Shown: positions 1 to 6,082, numbered from the stretch's first letter. The stretch: DNA of 8,505 bases from Ruminiclostridium sp. (GCA_017550775.1 JAFZOA010000261.1:1-8505); one strand, 5' to 3'. A program made the numbers and translations. Notes: generated from the sequence alone by a model not told the origin.

Positions 1-650
1 ACCAACGAGCTCAGCCCGACGACAAGTATAAGGTAGATCAGCGCGACCGCGATGAGCGGCAGGAATGCCTCGTAGGTGACGCTTCGTATGATGTCTCCGC
101 CCTTTGTAAGGTCTTCGAGAGCGATGTAGCCCGCCACCGAGGTCTCTTTGAGCAGCACTATGCACTCGTTCGCGAGCGCGGGGAGGACGTTCTTGAACGC
201 CTGGGGCATGATTATGTACATCATGGTTTTGGGGTAGTTGAGACCGAGGCTCGCGCCCGCCTCAAACTGTCCCGGGTCAATGGACATGATACCTGAGCGG
301 ACGATCTCCGCAACATAAGCGCCGGAGTTGATACCGAAAGCGAGTATTCCGACGAATGCCTTGTCTATTCGCACCGAGGAGAAGATGACGTAGTAGATTA
401 TAAGAAGCTGCACCATTACGGGAGTTCCGCGTATAACGGTGAGGTAGATCTGCGAGAAGAAGTTAAGTATTTTGAGCTTGCCTGTCCTGTCGTGTGTGGA
501 GCGGATTATCGCGACAAGAAATCCGAGCACCATGCCGAGTATAACGGCAAAGAAGGTGATGTAAAGGGTGGTGAGAAGACCGTTTGTGAGGTACTTCCAC
601 CTGTCGTCATATATAAAGGTATCGTAAAGCTTCTGAAGAAACTCGTCCAA
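1..650 (-). CDS. Polar amino acid ABC transporter permease (3' end beyond window)
   Basis: This is the membrane channel subunit of an importer for polar amino acids (HisM/GlnP family). About 216 residues are visible and the C-terminal end lies past the left edge. The start is a TTG at 650, chosen because AAGGAGGAGGA lies about 6 bases upstream and translation from there gives the usual short N-terminal region before the first helix. Family marks are NGLLTTLYIT entering helix 1 (about residues 23-32), RGTPVMVQL (about 74-82), and the EAA loop beginning EAGASLGLNYPK (about 130-141) and ending in an ALANE segment, which docks onto the ATPase. Hydrophobic segments cover about residues 26-49, 78-106 and 195-213. 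It lies 96 bases downstream of the binding-protein gene on the same strand, so the two are probably one operon. An ATPase gene would be expected further left but is not visible. Family assignment is firm; the exact substrate is not determinable. Confidence 0.93.
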   Translation of the reverse strand, partial: MDEFLQKLYDTFIYDDRWKYLTNGLLTTLYITFFAVILGMVLGFLVAIIRSTHDRTGKLKILNFFSQIYLTVIRGTPVMVQLLIIYYVIFSSVRIDKAFVGILAFGINSGAYVAEIVRSGIMSIDPGQFEAGASLGLNYPKTMMYIIMPQAFKNVLPALANECIVLLKETSVAGYIALEDLTKGGDIIRSVTYEAFLPLIAVALIYLILVVGLSSL

Positions 651-686
651 GCGGGTCCTCCTCCTTCGGGAATAGTTCGGATTATT

Positions 687-711
687 TATCCCCCGTTTGC
701 GGCGGGGGATA
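687..711 (-). promoter_or_regulatory. Intercistronic hairpin between binding protein and permease
   Basis: A perfect 9-bp stem (TATCCCCCG / CGGGGGATA) with a 7-base loop lies in the 96-base gap between the binding-protein stop and the permease start. Reading along the minus strand the hairpin is followed by AATAATCC rather than a run of T, so it is not a standard Rho-independent terminator. Hairpins in this place in importer operons often protect the upstream mRNA, or cause partial termination so that binding protein is made in excess over permease. That role is inferred from position. Confidence 0.6.
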
Positions 712-746
712 GTTTATCGGCAGGTCAGTGAGCCGGTCTTAGAGGG

Positions 747-1529
747 TCAGGAAACTCTTACGACAACAGCCTGTGTTGAAGTTGCGTAGCCCTGGGTGAA
801 GTTTACGTTCTTGAGTCTGTCCTCGGTGACGGACATTCCTGCGACGCCTACGTCGGCTTTGCCGGAGGTAACGGCGGTGATTATGGAGTCGAACTCCATA
901 TTCTCGATCACGAGATCCATGCCGAGCTTGTCGCATACAGCGCGCATCATGTCAACGTCGATGCCGACGATATTACCGCTCTCCATGCTCTCGTAGGGCG
1001 GGAACTCCGCATTGGTAGCCATGGTGATCGTGCCGTTTCTTGTGATCGAGCTGTCCGGTGTGAAGGAAACGTGGTCGGCGCTGTCACCGATCCAATGGGA
1101 AACGATGCTGTCAAGGGTACCTTCGGATTTGAGAACGGTGAGCGCGTCGTCGAGCTTTTTGCCGAGCTCGGTGTCGTCCTTCCGGTAGCATATCGAGTAT
1201 TCCTCCTGATCGAAGGGTTCGTCAAGAATGCGAAGGTCGGTGTTCTTTTTTACGAACTCCTTCGCGGTCTCCATATCTATCATTACGGCATCGACCTTAG
1301 CCTGCTTAAGTGCCTGGATAGCGTCTGCGCCCTTGTTATAGCCTTCAATGGTGGCGCCTTCGATGTCTCCGGCGAGGATATAGCCTGTCGTGCCGAGCTG
1401 AGTGCCAACGGTCTTGTTCTTGAGGTCGTCGAGAGTGTTTACGGTGTTAGCAGGAACACTTGCATTTCCGCATCCCGCGATGAGTAATACGACGGAAAGA
1501 ACGCCCGCCGCCAGAGTTGTTTTTTTCAT
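747..1529 (-). CDS. Amino acid ABC transporter binding lipoprotein, apparently circularly permuted
   Basis: Predicted membrane-anchored receptor that captures a polar amino acid outside the cell and delivers it to the permease encoded next. The 260-residue protein starts at the ATG at 1529. An in-frame ATG at 1637 is rejected because MKKTTLAAG with lipobox IAGC (Cys20) is a clean lipoprotein signal and AAAGGAC lies upstream of 1529. The domain order is reversed. Residues 31-148 (LDDLKNKTVGTQLGTTG, VDAVMIDMETA, LKSEGTLDSIV) match what is normally the second half of an SBP_bac_3 fold. Residues 166-260 (TMATNAEFPPYE, then GIDVDMMRAVCDKLG matching the family signature, then AGMSVTEDRLKNVNFT) match the normal first half. 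Expected ligand residues are present: Arg238 for the carboxylate and Asp85 for the amino group, by family analogy. A linker of about 17 residues joins the halves. Both halves are complete, so a working permuted protein is plausible. Confidence 0.92.
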   Translation of the reverse strand: MKKTTLAAGVLSVVLLIAGCGNASVPANTVNTLDDLKNKTVGTQLGTTGYILAGDIEGATIEGYNKGADAIQALKQAKVDAVMIDMETAKEFVKKNTDLRILDEPFDQEEYSICYRKDDTELGKKLDDALTVLKSEGTLDSIVSHWIGDSADHVSFTPDSSITRNGTITMATNAEFPPYESMESGNIVGIDVDMMRAVCDKLGMDLVIENMEFDSIITAVTSGKADVGVAGMSVTEDRLKNVNFTQGYATSTQAVVVRVS

Positions 1530-1595
1530 CTCTTTGTTCTGTCCTTTCTTTGAATGGGTTTTGACCGGTTTGTCCGTGTAAAAAATCACCTTATT

Positions 1596-1624
1596 ATTAT
1601 AACCGAAATGCAGGTAAAATGCAA
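1596..1624 (-). promoter_or_regulatory. Sigma-A type promoter for the amino acid importer operon
   Basis: On the minus strand a perfect -10 box TATAAT (1601-1596) is preceded by exactly 17 bases and then TTGCAT (1624-1619), which keeps the TTG of the -35 consensus. The -10 box lies about 66 bases upstream of the ATG at 1529, leaving a leader of roughly 60 bases. No operator repeat was recognised around it. Confidence 0.7.
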
Positions 1625-1686
1625 TAGTGCGGAACATGTGAATTGTTACATGATTATCAACAAGGAACCATGTTTTGTTTGTGCAG

Positions 1687-1875
1687 ATTGACGGCGAGCG
1701 AAAGACAGCCTGATGTTCAAACCGTCGATGTAAGCGGCATCACCGATAAGCGCTGAAGAACAAAAAGAATTATACTGTGAGTTTTATTCAGGAGAAACAT
1801 ATCGTATCCCTGGAGCAGAGCGGACTTTGCGGGGTGGCACCTGCTTTATACCGTTGTACAAAACGACGGTTTTTT
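1687..1875 (+). ncRNA. Candidate leader RNA or small RNA ending in a terminator (T-box-like motif)
   Basis: This covers most of the gene-free divergent region. On the + strand an 8-bp stem with one wobble can form between 1687-1694 and 1722-1729. An alternative 4-bp GATG/CATC stem (1727-1730 with 1738-1741) would compete with it. A 6-bp stem with loop CGGA spans 1815-1830. GGGGTGGCACC at 1831-1841 resembles the T-box sequence AGGGTGGNACC, which binds the tRNA acceptor end, and a terminator begins 9 bases later. Against a functional T-box, the downstream sequence lacks the expected C-rich strand to pair with the GGG, and no stem I with an AGTA-type specifier region could be found. It may be a decayed T-box, another RNA element, or an sRNA. 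No + strand gene lies upstream that could own the terminator. Confidence 0.3.
1850..1875 (+). terminator. Rho-independent terminator with no + strand gene upstream
   Basis: ACCGTTGT and ACGACGGT form an 8-bp stem with one wobble pair around the loop ACAAA, followed directly by a run of six T (counting the last stem base). The opposite strand lacks a T-run after the hairpin, so it works only in the + direction. Both genes to the left are on the minus strand, so it must end a leader or small RNA transcript. It also insulates the promoter at 1908. Confidence 0.65.
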
Positions 1876-1907
1876 AATGTATTTTTTTGTTAAAAACAAA
1901 AAAACGG

Positions 1908-1936
1908 TTGACAATCTGTTTCTTTTTTGTTATAAT
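1908..1936 (+). promoter_or_regulatory. Perfect consensus sigma-A promoter of the exopolysaccharide operon
   Basis: TTGACA at 1908-1913 and TATAAT at 1931-1936 are separated by exactly 17 bases, so both boxes and the spacing match the consensus fully. The surrounding sequence is A/T-rich, with A-tracts just upstream that could act as an UP element. Transcription should begin near 1943, giving a leader of about 60 bases before the TTG start at 2004. A promoter this strong suggests either high expression or repression by something not visible here. Confidence 0.9.
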
Positions 1937-2003
1937 AAGTTAGTTTGAAAGAGTATGTCATGATGTAAATTTAATATAAAAGATCCGGGAAGGAAGACAA
2001 CAG

Positions 2004-2858
2004 TTGAACGAACAGGAACAGACAATTGACCTCAGAGTGCTTTTTAAAGTGCTCATCTCACATCTGATACCGATAGTGATAGTAACCGTGCTTGCGGCCG
2101 CAATAGGTTTTTCTCTTGCGAAATTTGTCGTGCCGAAACGATATGTTTCCGAAGCGCTGATGTATGTTGAGAACTCATCGGCAAAGCAGGAGGATTCATC
2201 CATCAACGTCAACGATATCAACGCGGCGCAGAAGCTTGTTAATACCTGTCAGATACTTTTCACCAGCAATTACGTTTACGATGAGCTGAGTGTGCGCTTC
2301 GGCGGTATATACTCAAAAAGCCAGCTTGACAAGATGATAAGCATAAACTCTGTGAACAGCACCGAGGTGCTTCGCGTAACAGTCGAGACGGGCGATCCCA
2401 ATGAGTCGTACAATGTCGCGTGTGAACTGCTTCAGATCGCTACATCCGAGTTCCAGCGCGTTATCAAGGGCGGTTCTATCGAGACAGTCTCGTCTCCTAC
2501 ACTCCCGCTTGTTCACAGCTATCCGAGCACCACACGATTTGCGCTTATAGGTGCGGCTATCGGGCTTGTTCTGTCCTACGGCTTCTACCTCGTAAAGGAG
2601 CTCCTTGACACCAAGGTCAAGGCGGAGGACGACCTTGCCGCTATGTACGATCTCCCGGTATTCGCCGAGATACTTGACTTTGAGACAGCCGGAAAGTCCG
2701 GATATAAGTATTCAAAGTACGGCAGATACGGAAAATACGGACGATACGATAAGTATTCAAGCTATGACAACAGTCACGGCGGATACGACGAATCGGATAT
2801 CGATAAGGATGAAAAACCAGCGAAGGACAAGGAGGACAAGAATGGCACGGAAAAGTGA
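2004..2858 (+). CDS. Wzz-type chain-length regulator / BY-kinase modulator with tyrosine-rich tail
   Basis: Membrane protein of the CpsC/CapA/YveK type, which sets polysaccharide chain length and activates the partner tyrosine kinase. The start is TTG at 2004, supported by AGGAAG seven bases upstream. The 284 residues form a short cytoplasmic N-terminus, helix 1 (about 21-43), an extracellular domain (about 44-178), then PSTTRFALIGAAIG leading into helix 2 (about 179-197), and a long cytoplasmic tail. The two-helix layout and the proline-containing segment before helix 2 are typical of the family. The tail is odd: after LPVFAEILDFE it carries nine tyrosines (residues 234-261), seven of them spaced exactly three residues apart with Lys, Arg and Gly between, then a charged Asp/Lys end. 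It overlaps the kinase gene by 17 bases, so translation is probably coupled. Confidence 0.9.
   Translation: MNEQEQTIDLRVLFKVLISHLIPIVIVTVLAAAIGFSLAKFVVPKRYVSEALMYVENSSAKQEDSSINVNDINAAQKLVNTCQILFTSNYVYDELSVRFGGIYSKSQLDKMISINSVNSTEVLRVTVETGDPNESYNVACELLQIATSEFQRVIKGGSIETVSSPTLPLVHSYPSTTRFALIGAAIGLVLSYGFYLVKELLDTKVKAEDDLAAMYDLPVFAEILDFETAGKSGYKYSKYGRYGKYGRYDKYSSYDNSHGGYDESDIDKDEKPAKDKEDKNGTEK
2703..2786 (+). repeat. Tyrosine-rich 9-base coding repeat in the modulator tail
   Basis: This stretch codes for residues 234-261 of the modulator. Tyrosines fall at 236, 239, 242, 245, 248, 251 and 254, a strict three-residue period encoded by a degenerate 9-base unit of the form (AAG/CGA) TAC GGA. Two more flank the array at 234 and 261. 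The residues between are mostly Lys, Arg and Gly, so the segment is strongly basic. Confidence 0.85.
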
Positions 2859-3588
2859 CAGACTGCCGATAAGCCAGTCGAGAAAGTTTATCCTGTCCGA
2901 CGATACTCAGTTTGCGATAAAGGAAGCATATAAAGCGGCAAGAACCAACCTTGTGTTCTCTCTCGCAGAAGACGAGAGAAAGGTAGTTGTTATAACAAGC
3001 TGCTCACCTTCCGAGGGTAAGAGCACAAACTGTCTGAATATGGCGATAACCACGGCAGAGACCGGCGCGGAAGTGCTCCTCATCGACGCGGATATGAGAA
3101 AACCCGTACAGCACTCGCTGCTCAGACTTGATAACAAGACCGGACTTTCCTCCGTTCTCGGCGGTATCGTCCGCGACGTATCTAAGGTAATAAACAGGAA
3201 TGTCCGTTCGCATCTCGACATACTTACTTCGGGACCTATCCCGCCGAACCCCGCGGAACTGCTCCAGGGTTCCAAAATGGAACAGCTTCTTGAGCTTGTG
3301 GGAGACCATTACGACTATGTGTTCATAGATACTCCGCCTATAAACGTCGTTACAGACGCGCTTTTGCTCAACAACCGCACCGCAGGCATCATATTCGTTG
3401 TCAAGGAGGGTCACACAAGACATGAGGAGATCAGGGAATCCCTTGAAAAGACCCGCATGACCAACGGACGTGTTCTCGGCTTCATAAAGGTGAACTGCGC
3501 GGCGAAGGGCTCAGGCGGCGGTTATAAGTATAACTACAAGTATAAGTATAAATACAAGAACTACAATTACAAGTACCAGGAACAGTAA
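2842..3588 (+). CDS. BY-family protein tyrosine kinase (CpsD/CapB-like)
   Basis: Cytoplasmic P-loop tyrosine kinase that works with the membrane modulator and autophosphorylates on a C-terminal tyrosine cluster to control polysaccharide assembly. The ATG at 2842 is chosen because AAGGAGG ends six bases before it and the protein then has the family's normal length (248 residues). Motifs in order are KEAYKAARTNL (27-37, oligomerisation region), Walker A SPSEGKST (55-62), Walker A' VLLIDADMRKP (78-88), SGPIPPNPAELL (130-141), and Walker B YVFIDTPP (159-166). After a GSGGG hinge the tail alternates Lys and Tyr, with nine tyrosines between residues 228 and 245. The gene overlaps the modulator end by 17 bases, and the phosphatase follows after 18 bases. 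Kinase identity is very secure; the target proteins are not shown by sequence. Confidence 0.96.
   Translation: MARKSDRLPISQSRKFILSDDTQFAIKEAYKAARTNLVFSLAEDERKVVVITSCSPSEGKSTNCLNMAITTAETGAEVLLIDADMRKPVQHSLLRLDNKTGLSSVLGGIVRDVSKVINRNVRSHLDILTSGPIPPNPAELLQGSKMEQLLELVGDHYDYVFIDTPPINVVTDALLLNNRTAGIIFVVKEGHTRHEEIRESLEKTRMTNGRVLGFIKVNCAAKGSGGGYKYNYKYKYKYKNYNYKYQEQ
3523..3576 (+). repeat. Lys-Tyr 6-base coding repeat at the kinase C-terminus
   Basis: Residues 228-245 of the kinase are encoded by repeats of AAGTAT/AAGTAC-like units, giving nine tyrosines in 18 residues. A tyrosine cluster is normal for this family as the autophosphorylation site, but the near-pure Lys-Tyr alternation is unusually regular and the 6-base unit could change length by replication slippage. 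Confidence 0.85.
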
Positions 3589-3606
3589 TGATCGGAGATA
3601 CAGAAG

Positions 3607-4317
3607 TTGCTCGTTGATTTTCATTCCCATATCCTTCCCGGCATTGATGACGGCTCTCCGAATGTGGAGACGTCGCGCAGGATGCTCGAAATGGAGAAGA
3701 AGGACGGGGTAGGAAGAATCGTACTCACACCGCACTTTTACCTCGATCAGAAGTCTCTTTCGAGATTCCTGGATGACCGTGCGGGTGCCATAGAGAGGTT
3801 CCAGCCTCTCGCGGACGAGCTTGGCATAGAGGTCAAGTACGGCGCGGAGGTGCGATATACTAAGTCGCTTCTGGATCAGGATCTCAAGAAGCTTTGTATC
3901 GGTGATACCAACTATATGCTTATAGAGATGCCGTTTGAGCGGCTTACCGACAGATTTGTGAATGAGTTCAGGACCTTCGCGGGGAGTGTTGTCCCCGATA
4001 TCCAGCTTATCCTCGCTCACGCCGAAAGATACCTGCTGTTCACAAGCGCGGACAGCATATATCAGATAATGGAAGCAGATATGCTCGTACAGCTCAATTC
4101 CGCCGAGTTCCGGCCGTTCTCGAAGAGCTCAAAGTTCATGTACGATCTGCTGTCACGCGACATGGCGCATCTGCTTGGCACAGACTGTCACAATACAACA
4201 TCACGCCCGCCGAATATGAGTGTTGCGCAGAAAGCGATCAGCAAGAAGATCTCACCGCGCTGTTTCGCACACCTTATGAGGAATGCGGACAAAGTTTTCG
4301 ACGGCGAGATGATATAG
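3607..4317 (+). CDS. PHP-family protein tyrosine phosphatase (CpsB/YwqE-like)
   Basis: Metal-dependent phosphatase that removes phosphate from the BY-kinase tyrosine cluster, resetting the kinase cycle. The 236-residue protein begins at TTG 3607, with GGAGA seven bases upstream; starting here gives the family's exact N-terminus, LVDFHSHILPGIDDGS. Expected metal ligands are all visible: His6 and His8 (HxH), His43 (LTPH), Glu81 (GAEV), His138 (AHAERY), Asp193 and His195 (GTDCH). Length is a little under the usual 240-260. It sits 18 bases after the kinase and 8 bases before the polymerase gene, in the standard modulator-kinase-phosphatase order of Gram-positive capsule operons. Confidence 0.95.
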   Translation: MLVDFHSHILPGIDDGSPNVETSRRMLEMEKKDGVGRIVLTPHFYLDQKSLSRFLDDRAGAIERFQPLADELGIEVKYGAEVRYTKSLLDQDLKKLCIGDTNYMLIEMPFERLTDRFVNEFRTFAGSVVPDIQLILAHAERYLLFTSADSIYQIMEADMLVQLNSAEFRPFSKSSKFMYDLLSRDMAHLLGTDCHNTTSRPPNMSVAQKAISKKISPRCFAHLMRNADKVFDGEMI

Positions 4318-4325
4318 GAGATAAT

Positions 4326-5447
4326 ATGTGGATCTATATACTGCTTCTTGCGGGATCGGTCATTCTCGGTGTACTGATCTGCAGAAACAAGATCGGTAAC
4401 ATGATATACTGTATCCTCGCGGGTATCGCGCTGTTTGTCATAGCGGCGCTCAGACGAAGCGTGGGACATGACTATAATAACTACGCCTGGGGCTATTGGG
4501 GATATATGTCCGAGTCGCTGGAAACTATCGCGCAGGCGCGTACCGAAAAGGGCTATTCAATGCTTAATAAGCTCCTTGCAGACTATATTCCCGAGTACCA
4601 GTCGATATTCATTATCGTGGCCGCGTTTTTCGCGATCTGTACCGCTGTCGCAGTATATAAATACTGCAAAAGACCCTATATTGCGATCACGTTTTTCCTT
4701 GTATTCGGTGCGTACTTCAACACACTGAATTTTCTCAGACAGTTCATCGCGGCATACATAATGTTCTATGCGTACAGGTTCATAAAGAAGAACCAGTTCT
4801 TCCGGTTCCTGATACTTGTGCTTTTCGCGACCTGCTTCCACCGTTCCGCTCTGATAATGATACCCTTGTTCTTCATAATGAGGGTGAAGGTAAGTCCGGT
4901 GTCAGCCGGAGTCATAGCGGGACTTACTGTGATATATCTGATCTTCTCCTGGAACATTATGGAGATGCTTACCCAGTTCCTGTATGCGTACAGGGGTTAT
5001 ACTCTTGCAACCAGCGGTCATTTCGCGCTGGGCTGCAATCCGACCTACGCGATATGTGTCACGGTGTTCTTCATACCGGTCTGGTTAGTCCGAAAACGGC
5101 TTATCGCGGAGGATCCGGACAACAATCTGCTGATAAACTGCTATATATTCCTTCTCGTGTTCGAGCTTATCGGAGTAAAACATTCGATCATATCGAGACT
5201 TGCGGCATACTTTATCCTTCCGGTCGCACTTATACTCATGCCGAGAGTTGTTGAAACGATAATTGAGTGGTGCAAGCACAAGTTTAGAAAGGACAGGAAC
5301 AAAGTTACCGCCTGGACGGCGATCATTGTATCGGCTTTCTCGATCGCATGCATAGGTATGTATGGAGCGCTGCTCGCTCGCAATTACAACGGTATTCTGC
5401 CTTACCGTACAATGTTTGATGACTTTTCGACGGAGGGCACGGAATGA
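4326..5447 (+). CDS. EpsG/Wzy-like exopolysaccharide polymerase, multi-pass membrane protein
   Basis: Membrane protein of 373 residues that resembles the EpsG family, thought to polymerise sugar repeat units at the outer face of the membrane. It has many hydrophobic segments throughout. Family marks are LRRSVGHDYNNY (42-53), NFLRQ (135-139), FHRSAL (171-176) and a later SRLAAYFILP segment. GGAG lies five bases before the ATG. Its stop overlaps the next start as ATGA. EpsG proteins are recognised by overall pattern more than catalytic residues, so polymerase activity is inferred from family and operon context. No glycosyltransferase or flippase gene lies in the window, so substrate supply must be encoded elsewhere. 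Confidence 0.88.
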   Translation: MWIYILLLAGSVILGVLICRNKIGNMIYCILAGIALFVIAALRRSVGHDYNNYAWGYWGYMSESLETIAQARTEKGYSMLNKLLADYIPEYQSIFIIVAAFFAICTAVAVYKYCKRPYIAITFFLVFGAYFNTLNFLRQFIAAYIMFYAYRFIKKNQFFRFLILVLFATCFHRSALIMIPLFFIMRVKVSPVSAGVIAGLTVIYLIFSWNIMEMLTQFLYAYRGYTLATSGHFALGCNPTYAICVTVFFIPVWLVRKRLIAEDPDNNLLINCYIFLLVFELIGVKHSIISRLAAYFILPVALILMPRVVETIIEWCKHKFRKDRNKVTAWTAIIVSAFSIACIGMYGALLARNYNGILPYRTMFDDFSTEGTE

Positions 5448-6022
5448 AGACGGGACTGCTTGAAAGATTTGTAAAGAGCGGAAAGAACACTCTTTCGGAA
5501 AACATTATCGTCTGCATAGCAGCCGCCCTCGCCGGTACTTTCTACTTCTATGAGTACTACTACGAGGTCCAGATACAGATACATTCGACGCTGTGCCTGC
5601 TGATAACGGCTGTGATAGCTGTGATATGGCTTGTATGCGCGGCTAAAAGCGGTAAAGACGGAAAGCTTGGATTTATCATCTTTGCGTTCCTGTACTGGAC
5701 AACTCCATACCTGTATATTCTCTACTACGCTTCAAGGGACAATATCCGCAATTTCAACGAGTGGCTCGCTATACTGAACAGGGCGGCAAAAGCTATACTT
5801 TACAATCCGTTTTATGAAGCGGCGGAAAAGCTCGGGACGACTACTGTGGTACTGGCATCGATACTTCTGATACTTGTGATGTTCTCATATATCGGCGGAT
5901 ACTTTGCGGCTCGGCGTTTCAATGCAGGGAAAGAGAAAGCAGCAAGTCTTGAATACGAAGGCGAGTACGAAATGGACGAGGACGAGCTTTACGAAGAGGA
6001 TAATTACGAAAACGAGGAATGA
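5444..6022 (+). CDS. Unrecognised four-helix membrane protein with acidic tyrosine-bearing tail
   Basis: No family was recognised. The start is ATG 5444, with GGAGG seven bases before it and a 4-base overlap with the polymerase stop, so the two are translationally coupled. The 192 residues contain probable membrane helices at about 20-40, 48-67, 75-97 and 134-155. The basic N-terminus and the AARRF..GKEK stretch after helix 4 put both ends in the cytoplasm. An aromatic run FYFYEYYYE follows helix 1. The last 23 residues (170-192) are mostly Glu and Asp, with tyrosines at 171, 175, 183 and 188, each next to or within one residue of an acidic one. Acidic surroundings are common at tyrosine phosphorylation sites, and the partner proteins have basic tyrosine tails, so an interaction or substrate role is possible but inferred. 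An accessory part of the polysaccharide machine is the best guess. Confidence 0.85.
   Translation: MKTGLLERFVKSGKNTLSENIIVCIAAALAGTFYFYEYYYEVQIQIHSTLCLLITAVIAVIWLVCAAKSGKDGKLGFIIFAFLYWTTPYLYILYYASRDNIRNFNEWLAILNRAAKAILYNPFYEAAEKLGTTTVVLASILLILVMFSYIGGYFAARRFNAGKEKAASLEYEGEYEMDEDELYEEDNYENEE
5951..6019 (+). other. Acidic tyrosine-containing C-terminal tail
   Basis: Encodes residues 170-192 of the unrecognised membrane protein: four tyrosines in a segment otherwise dominated by Glu and Asp and without Lys or Arg. It is predicted to be cytoplasmic. Confidence 0.8.
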
Positions 6023-6028
6023 AAACGG

Positions 6029-6062
6029 TAATACCTTGCTCATGCAAGTTATTATAATTTTT
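6029..6062 (+). terminator. Weak hairpin with T-run between membrane protein and surface protein genes
   Basis: TAATACCTTGC and GCAAGTTATTA form an 11-bp stem with one mismatch around the tetraloop TCAT, followed by TAATTTTT. The stem is A/T-rich outside its 5-bp core, so it is probably a partial terminator that lowers, rather than stops, transcription into the surface protein gene. A TATAAT at 6053-6058 lies inside it but has no -35 partner. Confidence 0.45.
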
Positions 6063-6082
6063 GGGAAAGGAGGACGATAACC

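Noticed and set aside
492..731. Small + strand reading frame opposite the permease
   Set aside because: It lies antisense to a well-conserved transporter gene, runs across its start region and hairpin, and has no recognisable protein features.
1530..1637. Longer N-terminus for the binding lipoprotein starting at 1637
   Set aside because: It would bury the lipoprotein signal inside the protein and overlap the promoter at 1596-1624. The ATG at 1529 has a ribosome binding site.
1695..1750. Resemblance to a c-di-GMP (GEMM-I) riboswitch: GCGAAAG and TAAGCGG..TCACCGAT
   Set aside because: The essential GGCAAACC and ACGCAAAGCC segments are missing and the order of stems does not match. Attractive for a polysaccharide operon but not supported.
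2605..2841. Kinase start upstream at 2605
   Set aside because: The extension overlaps the modulator gene in another frame, is Arg/Thr-rich shadow sequence, and AAGGAGG directs the start at 2842.
6053..6058. TATAAT as a promoter for the surface protein gene
   Set aside because: No -35 match at 16-18 bases and no extended -10. A start there would fall on the ribosome binding site. It is part of the hairpin arm and T-run.
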